Part shown: positions 23,061 through 31,450 of the stretch, in pieces | How positions within the stretch are numbered: the stretch's first letter is position 1 | Layout: every line of letters begins with the position of its first letter | Assembly (NCBI RefSeq): GCF_024138395.1 | Contig: NZ_JAMYDU010000028.1 | Location: forward strand, 1-56,390 | Source of the DNA: Pseudomonas mandelii | GTDB taxonomy: Bacteria > Pseudomonadota > Gammaproteobacteria > Pseudomonadales > Pseudomonadaceae | DNA: 56,390 bases | Direction of reading: 5' to 3' | Translations under genes and position numbers: made by a program | The notes under the pieces: model-generated | The model's input: the letters and a program-made list of their open reading frames with translations, nothing else | Told to the model about the DNA's origin: nothing | The model's database searches: none

Positions 23061-25205
23061 TCAGGAAATTTCACGACGGAATGGCGGCAACGCATTGAGA
23101 ATCGCTTTGCCGTAGCGCTGCGTGACCAGACGACGGTCAAGCAAGGTGATGGTGCCGCGGTCTTCTTCGGTTCGCAGCAAGCGACCGCAGGCCTGGACCA
23201 GTTTCAGCGAGGCGTCCGGCACGGAGATTTCCATGAATGGATTTCCACCGCGAGCCTCGATCCATTCAGCCAGGGCCGCTTCGACCGGATCGTCGGGCAC
23301 CGAGAATGGAATCTTGGCGATCACCACGTGCTCGCAGTAGGCACCGGGCAAATCCACGCCTTCAGCAAAACTCGCCAGACCGAACAGCACGCTCGAATCT
23401 CCGCCATCAACCCGCGCCTTGTGCTTGTTCAGGGTTTCCTGCTTCGACAGGTTGCCTTGAATGAACACTTGCTTGCGCCAGTCGCGGTCCAGCCCGTCGA
23501 ACACGTCCTGCATCTGTTTACGAGACGAGAACAGCACCAGGGTGCCACGCGAACCTTCTACCAGTTGTGGCAGATCGCGAATGATCGCCGCGGTGTGCGC
23601 CGGTGCGTCACGCGGGTCGGCTTTGAGGTCCGGCACCCGCAGCACGCCGGCGTCGGCGTGATGAAACGGACTCGGGACCACCGCGGTCACGGCTGTTTTA
23701 GGCAGGCCGGCACGCATGCGGAAGCGGTCGAAAGTGCCGAGAGCGGTCAGGGTCGCCGAGGTCACCAGTGCCCCGTAAGCCACGTTCCACAGATTGCGCC
23801 GGAGCATGTCCGCCGCAAGGATCGGGCTGGCATTGACCTCGATATCGAACAGCGAACCGCTTTCGGCCAGGGTCAGCCAACGGGCCATGGGCGGGTTATC
23901 TTCCGGGTCTTCGACGGTGAAGGCGGTCCACAACTCCCAGTTGCCCGAAGATCGGGACAACAGGCTGCCGAACAGCGGATACCACTCTTCAGCCTGGTTG
24001 CTGGCGATGCCGATGTTGACCTCGCCGTCCATGCCTTCCTTGAGCAGTTCGGTGAGCCGGGTGAACAGGTCGGTCAGGCGGGCAAAGCCTTTCTTCAGCT
24101 CGATGCCCATTTCGCGCATGTGCTCGGGAATCACCCCGCCGACAAAACGGTGACGTGGCCGCTCGCGACCTTCGACGTCTTCGCCGGGCTTGAAGTCGGC
24201 GGCTTGCTCGCAGGCGCTGAACATGAACTGCTGTTGGGTCTTGATCTCCCGGGCCAGCTCCGGCACCTGCTCGATCAACTTGCCCAGATCACCCGGCAGC
24301 GGGTGCTGGGCCAGCAATTTGGTGAGGTTCTTGGCGGTGGTTTCCAGCCAGTCGGCGGTGGAACGCAGGCGTGTGTAATGCGCGAAATGGCCGATGGCCT
24401 TGTCCGGCAGGTGATGGCCTTCGTCGAACACGTAGATGGTGTCGCGCGGGTCCGGTAGAACCGCGCCGCCCCCCAAGGCCAGGTCGGCCAGCACCATGTC
24501 GTGGTTGGTGACAATCACGTCAACCTTGCCCATGCCTTCGCGGGCCTTGTAAAAGGCGCACTGGCCGAAGTTCGGGCAGTGACGGTTGGTGCACTGGCTG
24601 TGATCGGTGGTCAGGCGTGCCCAGTCGGCGTCTTCCAGCGCCGTCGACCAACTGTCGCGGTCGCCGTCCCACTTATTGCCGGCGAGCTTTTCGATCATGC
24701 TGGTGAACAGCTTTTGACTGGCCTCATCGACCTCGATCTTGAAGCCTTCTTCTTCGAACAGCTGCGCGGTGGCGGTCTGCGCGTGACCTTCCTGGAGCAA
24801 CATGTCGAGCTTGGACAGGCACATGTAGCGCCCACGTCCCTTGGCCAGAGCGAAGCTGAAATTCAGCCCGCTGTTGCGCATCAGGTCGGGCAAATCCTTG
24901 TAGACGATCTGCTCTTGCAGGGCGACGGTGGCCGTGGCAATCACCAGACGCTTGCCGGCGGCCTTCGCGGTCGGGATGGCCGCCAGGCTGTAGGCCACGG
25001 TTTTACCGGTACCGGTGCCGGCTTCCACCGCAACAATCGCGGGGTCGCCACTGCGCCGGCCTTCGTCGTCGGTGTCGATGGCACCGAGGACTTTGGCAAT
25101 TTCGGCGATCATCAGGCGTTGGCCGTAACGCGGCTTGAGGCTCTTGGCTTCGAGAAAACGCGAGTAGGCGCCCTGGATCGTGGTTTTGAGTTCGGTGCTG
25201 ATCAT
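23061..25205 (-). CDS. dinG: ATP-dependent DNA helicase DinG
   Basis: The 714-residue superfamily 2 helicase has Walker A AGTGTGKT (62-69), a DEAH-type box VFDEGHHLPD, and a cysteine group (MCLSK, then CTNRHC and a further Cys) for the 4Fe-4S cluster of XPD/DinG enzymes. The C-terminal motifs (FSSRKQMQ; QACGRLLRTEEDRG) fit helicase motifs V-VI. DinG unwinds 5' to 3' and resolves R-loops, D-loops and G-quadruplexes during replication-transcription conflict. It is divergent from the CopD-like gene, with a short shared promoter region (25206-25304). Confidence 0.95.
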   Translation of the reverse strand: MISTELKTTIQGAYSRFLEAKSLKPRYGQRLMIAEIAKVLGAIDTDDEGRRSGDPAIVAVEAGTGTGKTVAYSLAAIPTAKAAGKRLVIATATVALQEQIVYKDLPDLMRNSGLNFSFALAKGRGRYMCLSKLDMLLQEGHAQTATAQLFEEEGFKIEVDEASQKLFTSMIEKLAGNKWDGDRDSWSTALEDADWARLTTDHSQCTNRHCPNFGQCAFYKAREGMGKVDVIVTNHDMVLADLALGGGAVLPDPRDTIYVFDEGHHLPDKAIGHFAHYTRLRSTADWLETTAKNLTKLLAQHPLPGDLGKLIEQVPELAREIKTQQQFMFSACEQAADFKPGEDVEGRERPRHRFVGGVIPEHMREMGIELKKGFARLTDLFTRLTELLKEGMDGEVNIGIASNQAEEWYPLFGSLLSRSSGNWELWTAFTVEDPEDNPPMARWLTLAESGSLFDIEVNASPILAADMLRRNLWNVAYGALVTSATLTALGTFDRFRMRAGLPKTAVTAVVPSPFHHADAGVLRVPDLKADPRDAPAHTAAIIRDLPQLVEGSRGTLVLFSSRKQMQDVFDGLDRDWRKQVFIQGNLSKQETLNKHKARVDGGDSSVLFGLASFAEGVDLPGAYCEHVVIAKIPFSVPDDPVEAALAEWIEARGGNPFMEISVPDASLKLVQACGRLLRTEEDRGTITLLDRRLVTQRYGKAILNALPPFRREIS

Positions 25206-25304
25206 TGGTTGTCGGGCGCAATAAATGCTGGATAAATTTTCAGTGGTTCGGATCGGCCGCTATCATACCCCGCTAATCAATCCCGCGCAGAACGGAGTAC
25301 CTCA

Positions 25305-25763
25305 ATGACACCTTTTGGCATCGTTTATACCCTGCATGTCCTGGCCGCCCTGGTGTGGGTCGGCGGCATGTTTTTCGCCTGGATGGTCTTGCGCCCCGCG
25401 GCGATGAAGGCGCTGGAAGGCCCTGCCCGGTTGCAGCTGTGGGTGGAAGTGTTTCAAGGTTTTTTCCGCTGGGTCTGGGTCGCGGTGGTGCTGTTGCCGA
25501 TCAGCGGCGTGGGCATGATTCATCTGCAGTACGCCGGATTTGAAGCGGCGCCGCGATATGTGCAGGTGATGATGGGATTGTATGTAGTGATGACAGCGCT
25601 GTTTATCCGGATTCAGGCGTTGTTGCTGCCGGAACTGCGCACGGCGGTGGCGGCTCAGGACTGGCCGACGGGCGCGGCGGTGCTGGGCAGGATTCGTCGG
25701 TTGGTGGGGATTAACCTTGTGGTGGGGTTGGTGCTGGTGGCGATTGCTGCGGCTCGGCCGTGA
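25305..25763 (+). CDS. CopD family inner-membrane protein
   Basis: The 152-residue protein has four predicted membrane helices and the N-terminal HVLAALVWVGGMFF signature of the CopD superfamily. CopD proteins are linked to copper uptake, but the short stand-alone versions common in Pseudomonas are uncharacterised. GGAG precedes the ATG. It is alone on its strand and ends at a palindrome shared with the convergent collagen-like gene. Confidence 0.85.
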   Translation: MTPFGIVYTLHVLAALVWVGGMFFAWMVLRPAAMKALEGPARLQLWVEVFQGFFRWVWVAVVLLPISGVGMIHLQYAGFEAAPRYVQVMMGLYVVMTALFIRIQALLLPELRTAVAAQDWPTGAAVLGRIRRLVGINLVVGLVLVAIAAARP

Positions 25764-25792
25764 TCGTTCCCACGCAGAGCATGGGAACGATC
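25762..25792. terminator. Palindrome between convergent genes
   Basis: GATCGTTCCCA and TGGGAACGATC form an 11-base perfect stem with a 9-base loop. No T-run follows, so it is either a weak bidirectional terminator or a member of the GGGAACGATC repeat family also seen near 32110-32222. Confidence 0.6.
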
Positions 25793-25802
25793 GCTTGAAG
25801 GC

Positions 25803-26561
25803 TTACAACCGCTGAATGCTCACCGAACCCGCCACTCCCGCAGGCCCTGGCTGACCATCAACACCGGGGCGGCCGCTCTTGCCGCCATCGGCTTTATAGA
25901 CGAAACAGCCCTTGGCCTTGCCGCCCGCCCCTGGTTTTCCACCGAGCCCTGCCGTACCACCCTCCCCGCCCGCAACCTCGATCTTGATCTGCTCAGCGGG
26001 GTAATCCCGCGGCACTTGCAGACGAACCAGCGCCCCTGGCGCACCCGGCTGGCCGTCGCTGCCATTACTGCCATCAGCGCCGCGACCGGCCTGGCCCCAG
26101 GTACAACCCGGTGCTTGACCGTGGGCCCCGTCGAGGCCGACAAAACCTGGAGCGCCTGCGCCACCGCGAGCGTCTACCGACAATTGCGGCGCGTTCAACG
26201 CGCTAATCTGCAAATCCAGATTGCGCCCGGAACGAGCGGCCTTGAGGTAAGTCCCCGGCGCGCCCCGTGCAGTGATCTGGCTGCCTTCGGCCAACTCGGC
26301 ACGGCTGACCTTCAACGCCAGAGCCTGCTCGCTCGGCACAATGGCGATCCGCGCGTCACGTCCCAGATGCAGCTCACCGACCGTCACTTCGGTCACGTTC
26401 GAGGGAATCAGCAAAGTGCCGTAATCGGCGACTTCCAGCCGTTCCAGTTGCAAGGTACTGGCCGTGTTGGGCAAGCGCATCATCGAGTTGGTTTCAACGC
26501 TCACCACCTGCGCACAGGCCAATGGGCTGATAAATGCAGCGAGCAGACAGAGTTTACGCAT
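25803..26561 (-). CDS. Secreted collagen-like Gly-rich protein
   Basis: The 252-residue protein has a signal peptide (about 1-17) and a central beta-rich region. The C-terminal half is very rich in glycine, with many Gly-X-Pro/Gly-rich triplets (GAPGFVGLDG, DGQPGAPG, GRPGVDGQPGPAG), interrupted by a 30-residue non-collagen segment. Two cysteines (in the CTW and CFV segments) could pair. The ATG at 26561 is chosen because the signal begins there; its start overlaps the last 8 bp of the DUF1145 gene. It may form an extracellular or surface filament or matrix part; no partner is visible. Confidence 0.72.
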   Translation of the reverse strand: MRKLCLLAAFISPLACAQVVSVETNSMMRLPNTASTLQLERLEVADYGTLLIPSNVTEVTVGELHLGRDARIAIVPSEQALALKVSRAELAEGSQITARGAPGTYLKAARSGRNLDLQISALNAPQLSVDARGGAGAPGFVGLDGAHGQAPGCTWGQAGRGADGSNGSDGQPGAPGALVRLQVPRDYPAEQIKIEVAGGEGGTAGLGGKPGAGGKAKGCFVYKADGGKSGRPGVDGQPGPAGVAGSVSIQRL

Positions 26562-26832
26562 GGGAGGCCCTCGAAGCGGCCGGGGCCGGAATGGTTTGCA
26601 GGTGGAAAACACCGAAAAAGACGATCTTCAGGCGATCACGCCAAGGGTGGGCCCGACCTTTGAGGCTGCGATTGCAGAACACCAGCTCCAGAAGATGGAG
26701 CCCTGCCAACACACTGCCTGCAAAATTGATCAGCAGATGAAACGGATGAATAAACGGTAGGAGCAGATTGACCAGCGCCACCAACCAGAACAGCAGGGTC
26801 AACAACTTCCCCAGCCCCCAAAACACCTTCAT
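26554..26832 (-). CDS. DUF1145 family membrane protein
   Basis: The 92-residue protein has two or three hydrophobic helices with the H..PFH motif seen in the DUF1145 family and a short basic C-terminus. GGGGAG precedes the ATG. It overlaps the collagen-like gene start by 8 bp, so the two are probably one transcript. Function is unknown. Confidence 0.75.
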   Translation of the reverse strand: MKVFWGLGKLLTLLFWLVALVNLLLPFIHPFHLLINFAGSVLAGLHLLELVFCNRSLKGRAHPWRDRLKIVFFGVFHLQTIPAPAASRASHA

Positions 26833-27010
26833 ACGCTCCCCCGTTGAGAATTATTCTTTGCACGCACAGTAACGGCTTACACGCGGGATAAGCCAGAGGG
26901 CAACAAAAAATTCTTCCCGAAGGTCGCGGATTGGCCGCCGGACCCACCTTGATCGTGGTCCGACGGCTCTATCACGCGGCTTATAGTCACAGTGCCTATT
27001 GTCACAGTGC

Positions 27011-27724
27011 TCAGCGATTGATGTGCAATTCCACGCGACGGTTTTGCGCGCGGCCTTCTTCCGTATCGTTATCGGCCACCGGCTGGCTTTCGCCCCGGCC
27101 TTCGCTGGTGAGTTTGTTCGGCGCCAGTCCTTGACTCAACAGGTAGGCCGCCACGCTGCTGGCACGACGTTCCGACAATTTCTGGTTATAGGCGTCCGAA
27201 CCCTGGCTGTCGGTATGACCAATGACTTTAACGCTCACCACATCGGCGTTCTGCAATTTGGCCATCAAGGAATCCAGCTCACTGCGCGCTTCGGGCATCA
27301 GGTCCGATTGGTTGTAAGCGAACAAAACGTTGCCGTTCAGGGTGATGACTTCGGATACCGGCGGTTCAACAGGTTTCACGCTGGCCGGGTATTGCGGCAG
27401 CGGGCAACCGTGATGCTCGACAGGGGTATCGGCGGGCGTATCGGGGCAGCGATCACGTCGATCGAAGACGCCATCTTCGTCTTCATCGCCATCCTGGGCG
27501 TAGCAGATCAGGCCACCGGTCAAGATCCCGAGCGCCGCGCCACCCGCTGCCCAGGCACTACTTTCTATTGCGCCCAAACCACCGCCGACCAGTCCGCCTA
27601 TGACGCTGCAGATCGGCCAGGTACGTTGATTGAGGGGGGCGGTGCCATCGCTGTGAGTCGCACAACCGGTCAGAAGACTGCCAAGCAGCAGAACCGGCAA
27701 GACGGTCCTTGTGAGAACGCTCAT
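27011..27724 (-). CDS. OmpA-family lipoprotein with type-3 repeat, copy 1
   Basis: The 237-residue precursor has a lipobox LLTGC (C21), a glycine-rich hydrophobic segment (about 38-75), an acidic calcium-type thrombospondin-3 repeat (DGDEDEDGVFDRRDRCPDTP) and a C-terminal OmpA domain with IGHTDSQGSDAYNQ and the arginine-rich NRRVELH end. It is expected to anchor the outer membrane to peptidoglycan. Its closest neighbour on the same strand is a homologue of the same layout. Confidence 0.9.
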   Translation of the reverse strand: MSVLTRTVLPVLLLGSLLTGCATHSDGTAPLNQRTWPICSVIGGLVGGGLGAIESSAWAAGGAALGILTGGLICYAQDGDEDEDGVFDRRDRCPDTPADTPVEHHGCPLPQYPASVKPVEPPVSEVITLNGNVLFAYNQSDLMPEARSELDSLMAKLQNADVVSVKVIGHTDSQGSDAYNQKLSERRASSVAAYLLSQGLAPNKLTSEGRGESQPVADNDTEEGRAQNRRVELHINR

Positions 27725-27814
27725 TGTGAATGCTCCTGTGTCACCGGCCCATACCGGTCACACAGGAGTAAAGACCCGCATCCGCGACTGTACAAGCCGC
27801 GGAATGCGAGAGGC

Positions 27815-28510
27815 CTAGCGGTTGATTTTGATTTCCGTGCGCCGATTCATCGAACGGCCGTCAGCGGTTTTGTTATCGGCCACTGGCTGGCTTTCACCGG
27901 CACCGGTCACAGACACGAAACTGCTGCGTGGCACGCCTTGGGAAATCAGGTATTCCACCACCGAACGAGCGCGCCTGTCCGACAGTTTCTGATTGTAGGC
28001 ATCACTGCCGACACTGTCGGTATGACCGGTGACGGTCAGTTGGGCGCTGGAGGATTCCTGTTTCAGGCGCGTAGCGATGGTGTCGAGTACGTCTTTATCG
28101 GCAGGAGTGAGCTTGGCCGAGTCGAACTGGAAGTGAACATCACGGATAACGATGACTTCTTCCTTGACCACCGCCACCTCTTCGACCACCGGCGCAGGCG
28201 CGGGTGGAGGGCAGCCGTTGGCATCGACCTGCACGCCTCTAGGCGTCCCCGGGCACTTGTCGCGGCTGTCCAGCACGCCATCACCGTCTTCATCGCCGTC
28301 GCCATGCACCCAGCACCAGGCCGCTGCTGTGCCGCCGACCAGCAGCGCGCCATACCCCGCCCATGACGAGGCCTCAGTCGCGCCGAGCCCTGCACCGATG
28401 ATACCGCCGACCGCCGCACAGGTCGGCCAGTCGGTTTTCTGCAAACCTGCGCAACCAGTCAACACACTGGTTAGCAGAACCAAGGGTAATGCTGTCCGAA
28501 TTATGCTCAT
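27815..28510 (-). CDS. OmpA-family lipoprotein with type-3 repeat, copy 2
   Basis: The 231-residue precursor has lipobox VLTGC (C20), a glycine-rich segment, the acidic repeat DGDEDGDGVLDSRDKCPGTP and a C-terminal OmpA domain (TGHTDSVGSDAYNQ). It is homologous to the gene 90 bp downstream over its whole length, so the pair came from a tandem duplication. The valine/alanine/proline linker differs most. Copy 2 is transcribed first. Confidence 0.9.
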   Translation of the reverse strand: MSIIRTALPLVLLTSVLTGCAGLQKTDWPTCAAVGGIIGAGLGATEASSWAGYGALLVGGTAAAWCWVHGDGDEDGDGVLDSRDKCPGTPRGVQVDANGCPPPAPAPVVEEVAVVKEEVIVIRDVHFQFDSAKLTPADKDVLDTIATRLKQESSSAQLTVTGHTDSVGSDAYNQKLSDRRARSVVEYLISQGVPRSSFVSVTGAGESQPVADNKTADGRSMNRRTEIKINR

Positions 28511-28701
28511 CTAGTTCTTCTCCTGAGGGATCGGCTTAAAACCGATTCTAGGGAGTAAAGACCCGACTTTTAATCTCCGCCAGCAATAGGCCATTGCTGT
28601 TTTGCCCCGTGTTCGCGGAAGATCGGCGCTTTTTGGCTAAACCCGCACTAGGCCCGAACGTGGCGGCAGGCTAGTCTTGGCGTTCTGATTGAGGATCTTC
28701 G

Positions 28702-29199
28702 ATGATTGCAGGTATTTCTTCGCGCACGCCCCAGCAGGCGTTGGCTGCTTTGCTTGATCGTTATGCCCCGGCGCGTCTGTTGCTGATTGGCGCCAGCGAA
28801 TTCCCCGCGCTTGAGGCATTCAAGCTCGCGCACCCGGACAGCATTGTCGCCTTTGCTGCGCCCGGGCCACTGCCCGCCGAACTGGCAGCACAGCGGTTTG
28901 ATCTGGCCCTGGTGGTGGATTGCCTCGAACATTTGCCCAAGCGCGACGGCCTGAATTTGCTTGGCGGGATACGTAATCTCAATGCCAGTCGCATTGCGGT
29001 GCTGGCCGACTTGCCGGCATGCGGTTGGCAAGAGACGGACTTCTTCTCCCTGGCGCTGCAAGCCAGCGAACGCTTCCAGCGCGACGATCAAGTACTGACG
29101 CTGTTTACCTACGATCTGCTTGACTATAAACAGGTGCCCGACTGGCTCAACTCACGCTTCTGGGCCAATCCGGAAAACTTCGGGAAATATTGGTGGTAA
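28702..29199 (+). CDS. Conserved protein with methyltransferase-like fold (DUF6231-like)
   Basis: The 165-residue protein has an N-terminal LLLIGAS strand-loop, an acidic FDLALVVDCLEHL segment and a YDLLDYK strand, the rough layout of a SAM methyltransferase, but it lacks a clear GxGxG. Pseudomonas proteins of this kind are annotated as DUF6231; I assign this from memory of the pattern. It is followed 4 bp later by the YchJ-like gene, so they are probably co-transcribed. Confidence 0.7.
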   Translation: MIAGISSRTPQQALAALLDRYAPARLLLIGASEFPALEAFKLAHPDSIVAFAAPGPLPAELAAQRFDLALVVDCLEHLPKRDGLNLLGGIRNLNASRIAVLADLPACGWQETDFFSLALQASERFQRDDQVLTLFTYDLLDYKQVPDWLNSRFWANPENFGKYWW

Positions 29200-29203
29200 C
29201 GCA

Positions 29204-29680
29204 ATGAGTACATCCATTTGCCCTTGCGGCAGCGGCACCCTCCTCGATGCCTGTTGCGGCCATTACCATGCCGGCCACCCGGCCCCCAGCGCCGAAGTCT
29301 TGATGCGTTCGCGCTACAGCGCCTATGTACTGGGGCTAATTGACTATCTGGTGGCGACCACCCTGCCCGCACAACAGGCCGGTCTGGATCGCCAGTCGAT
29401 CAGCGACTGGAGCGCCCAAAGCACCTGGCTGGGCCTGGAGGTGGAAAGCGCCGAGGTTTTCGGCGGTCAGCCGGAGCACGCCTTCGTTACCTTCACCGCT
29501 CGTTGGCACGACAGCAGCGGCGAACACAGTCATCGCGAACGTTCGTCATTCGTACAGAACGCCGGCCACTGGTACTTCATCGACCCTACCGTGCCACTCA
29601 AGGCCGGGCGTAACGATGCGTGCCCGTGCGCCAGCGGGCAGAAGTTCAAGAAGTGTTGTGCGGGGTATTTCGGCGCTTGA
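29204..29680 (+). CDS. YchJ-like SEC-C motif protein (UPF0225)
   Basis: The 158-residue protein begins with CPCGSG and a CC pair and ends with CPCASGQKFKKCC, the two zinc-binding cysteine regions of the YchJ/UPF0225 family, with an NTF2-like middle. The C-terminal motif is the SEC-C zinc knuckle of SecA. The ATG 29204 directly follows the previous stop and fits family length. YchJ has been linked to recruiting SecA or binding ribosomes; its function here is not known. Confidence 0.88.
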   Translation: MSTSICPCGSGTLLDACCGHYHAGHPAPSAEVLMRSRYSAYVLGLIDYLVATTLPAQQAGLDRQSISDWSAQSTWLGLEVESAEVFGGQPEHAFVTFTARWHDSSGEHSHRERSSFVQNAGHWYFIDPTVPLKAGRNDACPCASGQKFKKCCAGYFGA

Positions 29681-29689
29681 GGTGATTCC

Positions 29690-29866
29690 TGTAGCAGCTG
29701 CCGAAGGCTGCGTTCGGCTGTAGCAGCTGTCGAGCCTGCGAGGCTGCGTTCGGCTGCGAAGCAGTCGTCAAACCAGAACTCGCGGTGCCTCAGGCAAACC
29801 GCGTCAGCCGGATTCACGACTGCTACGCAGCCGAACGCAGCCTCGCTGGGGCTCGACAGCTGCTAC
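29690..29866. repeat. REP palindrome, TGTAGCAGCTGTCGAGCC type
   Basis: A long inverted repeat pairs TGTAGCAGCTGTCGAGCCTG (left, with an extra partial unit at 29690-29719) with its complement at right (ending 29866). A loop of about 60 bases separates the arms. The same family recurs at 37824-37970. Confidence 0.9.
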
Positions 29867-29884
29867 AACAGGAGAAACTCAACC

Positions 29885-30376
29885 ATGAGCACCCAACGGC
29901 GCACATTACAGCTGTTCACCTTGCTCCTGTTTCTGGGACTCGGCGGCTGTGCGTCGTGGTTCGACTTCGACGACGATCTGCCGGACCCGCAAGTGCACTT
30001 GGTCAAGGTCGAGGTGATCCGGGCCAATCTGCTGGAACAGAAATTCCTGCTGCATTTTCGCGTCGACAACCCCAATGATCGCGACCTGACAGTGCGCGCC
30101 CTGGAATATCGCATTCATCTAGGGGACATATTGCTGAGCGAAGGTGAGCACGAGCACTGGTTCACGGTCGACCCCAAACGCAGCGCCTATTTTAAAGTGC
30201 CGATCCGCACCAACCTGTGGCCGAAAGTCCGGGACCTGGTGAAACTGCTGAAAAAAGGCGACCAACCGATTCCCTATCGCCTGGAAGGTGAGATGGAAAC
30301 CGGTTTATTCATCGCGCACTACGTGCACCTGGAACGCAATGGCGTGATAATCGCCGCCGATTTAATTCCGGAGTAA
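29885..30376 (+). CDS. LEA type-2 family lipoprotein
   Basis: The 163-residue precursor has a lipobox GLGGC (C22) and a single LEA-2/WHy-type beta domain (LLEQKFLLHFRVDNPNDRDL with later strands). AGGAG precedes the ATG. LEA-2 proteins in bacteria are periplasmic and linked to desiccation or envelope stress. The SEC-C gene follows 5 bp later, so the two form a small operon. Confidence 0.85.
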   Translation: MSTQRRTLQLFTLLLFLGLGGCASWFDFDDDLPDPQVHLVKVEVIRANLLEQKFLLHFRVDNPNDRDLTVRALEYRIHLGDILLSEGEHEHWFTVDPKRSAYFKVPIRTNLWPKVRDLVKLLKKGDQPIPYRLEGEMETGLFIAHYVHLERNGVIIAADLIPE

Positions 30377-30381
30377 CCGCG

Positions 30382-30591
30382 ATGACCCAACAACCTCATG
30401 TCCATGGCCCTGACTGCAACCACGATCATGACCATCACGACCACCATGATCACGACCATGGCCATGTCCACGGCCCGAACTGCGGCCACGCTCACCAGGA
30501 ACCAGTGCGCAACGCCCTGAAAGACGTCGGCCGCAACGACCCTTGCCCCTGCGGCAATGGCAAGAAATTCAAGAAATGCCACGGCGCTTGA
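30382..30591 (+). CDS. Histidine-rich SEC-C motif protein
   Basis: The 69-residue protein has a dense His/Asp stretch (about residues 6-40, with H-D-H alternation and two GP[DN]C repeats) followed by a SEC-C zinc knuckle (CPCGNGKKFKKCH). It is probably a metal-binding or metal-storage protein; the SEC-C part binds zinc. Cytoplasmic location is likely as there is no signal. It directly follows the LEA-2 lipoprotein gene. Confidence 0.85.
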   Translation: MTQQPHVHGPDCNHDHDHHDHHDHDHGHVHGPNCGHAHQEPVRNALKDVGRNDPCPCGNGKKFKKCHGA

Positions 30592-30651
30592 TGCTTCGGG
30601 CGGATATCTTTTTCGCCTGTTGAATCGCTATCGCGGGTATCAATGGTGCCT

Positions 30652-30744
30652 TGTAGGAGCGAAGCTTGCTCGCGAAGGCGGACTGTCAGCCAACATCAAT
30701 GTTGAATGTCTGTCCCTCTTCGCGGGCAAGCCTCGCTACTACAG
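30652..30744. repeat. REPIN palindrome, GTAGGAGCGAAGCTTGC type
   Basis: Two slightly diverged inverted REP arms (about 30652-30678 and 30718-30744) lie between the His-rich SEC-C gene and the stop of the isochorismatase-fold gene, which starts 2 bp further on. Confidence 0.85.
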
Positions 30745-30746
30745 GG

Positions 30747-31304
30747 TTAGTCAGTCGTCAGAATTTCTGCTGTGCCGACGACCGTCGCATATTCACCATG
30801 CAAATTACCCAGCGACATCGCATGCACTTCCTCGGCTGAATGGGCGTTACCGAAAAAATCCGCCTTGTCGAAGGTAAAGCACGCATCCTGCGCAACCCAC
30901 GCTTCAAATCCCAGATTCCCGGCCGTTCGCGCCGTGGACTCCACCGAGTTGTGGGTCGCCACGCCAACGATGATCAACTGATCAATCCCCGCCTCGCGCA
31001 AACGTGCTTCCAGCCCCGTCGAACAAAAGGCATCCGGCACCTGCTTCTGAATCAGCCACTCACCCATCGATGGTTGAAAACGCTCCTGAAACTCAACCCC
31101 CGATTGCTGCGGCCAGAACACTGAATCCTCTGAACGGGACAGGTGCTGCACATGAATCACCGGCCGCCCGGTTCGACGCCAATGCCCCAGCAACTCCAGG
31201 ATGCGCTCTTCGGCCTGAGGGTTGTTTCGGCGGCCCAACTTGGGATGCAGAATGCCTTTTTGTTGATCGATGATGATCAGCGCCGCGTTTATCTTGAGCT
31301 CCAT
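30747..31304 (-). CDS. Isochorismatase-fold protein without the usual catalytic Cys
   Basis: The 185-residue protein has the isochorismatase-like hydrolase fold: the catalytic Asp in IIIDQQ (D13), a Lys (K87) and the cis-peptide motif GVATH. At the nucleophile position the family has Cys, but here it is Ser (S120, in THNSVE). The ATG at 31304 follows AGGAG and fits family length. It is divergent from the GST gene. It may use Ser as nucleophile, or may be a non-hydrolytic relative. Confidence 0.82.
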   Translation of the reverse strand: MELKINAALIIIDQQKGILHPKLGRRNNPQAEERILELLGHWRRTGRPVIHVQHLSRSEDSVFWPQQSGVEFQERFQPSMGEWLIQKQVPDAFCSTGLEARLREAGIDQLIIVGVATHNSVESTARTAGNLGFEAWVAQDACFTFDKADFFGNAHSAEEVHAMSLGNLHGEYATVVGTAEILTTD

Positions 31305-31450
31305 GCCGACTTTTCTCCTGCCGGGGCATTGAATTTCCCGCACTTCAGCATCACCTCTTGCTACTGGCAAGCCATCAAACGCAAACAGGACGACCTGATG
31401 CCGACGGTCGCTGTCCGTACCTGACGATGTCTCTTGATTTGGAGTACTTC

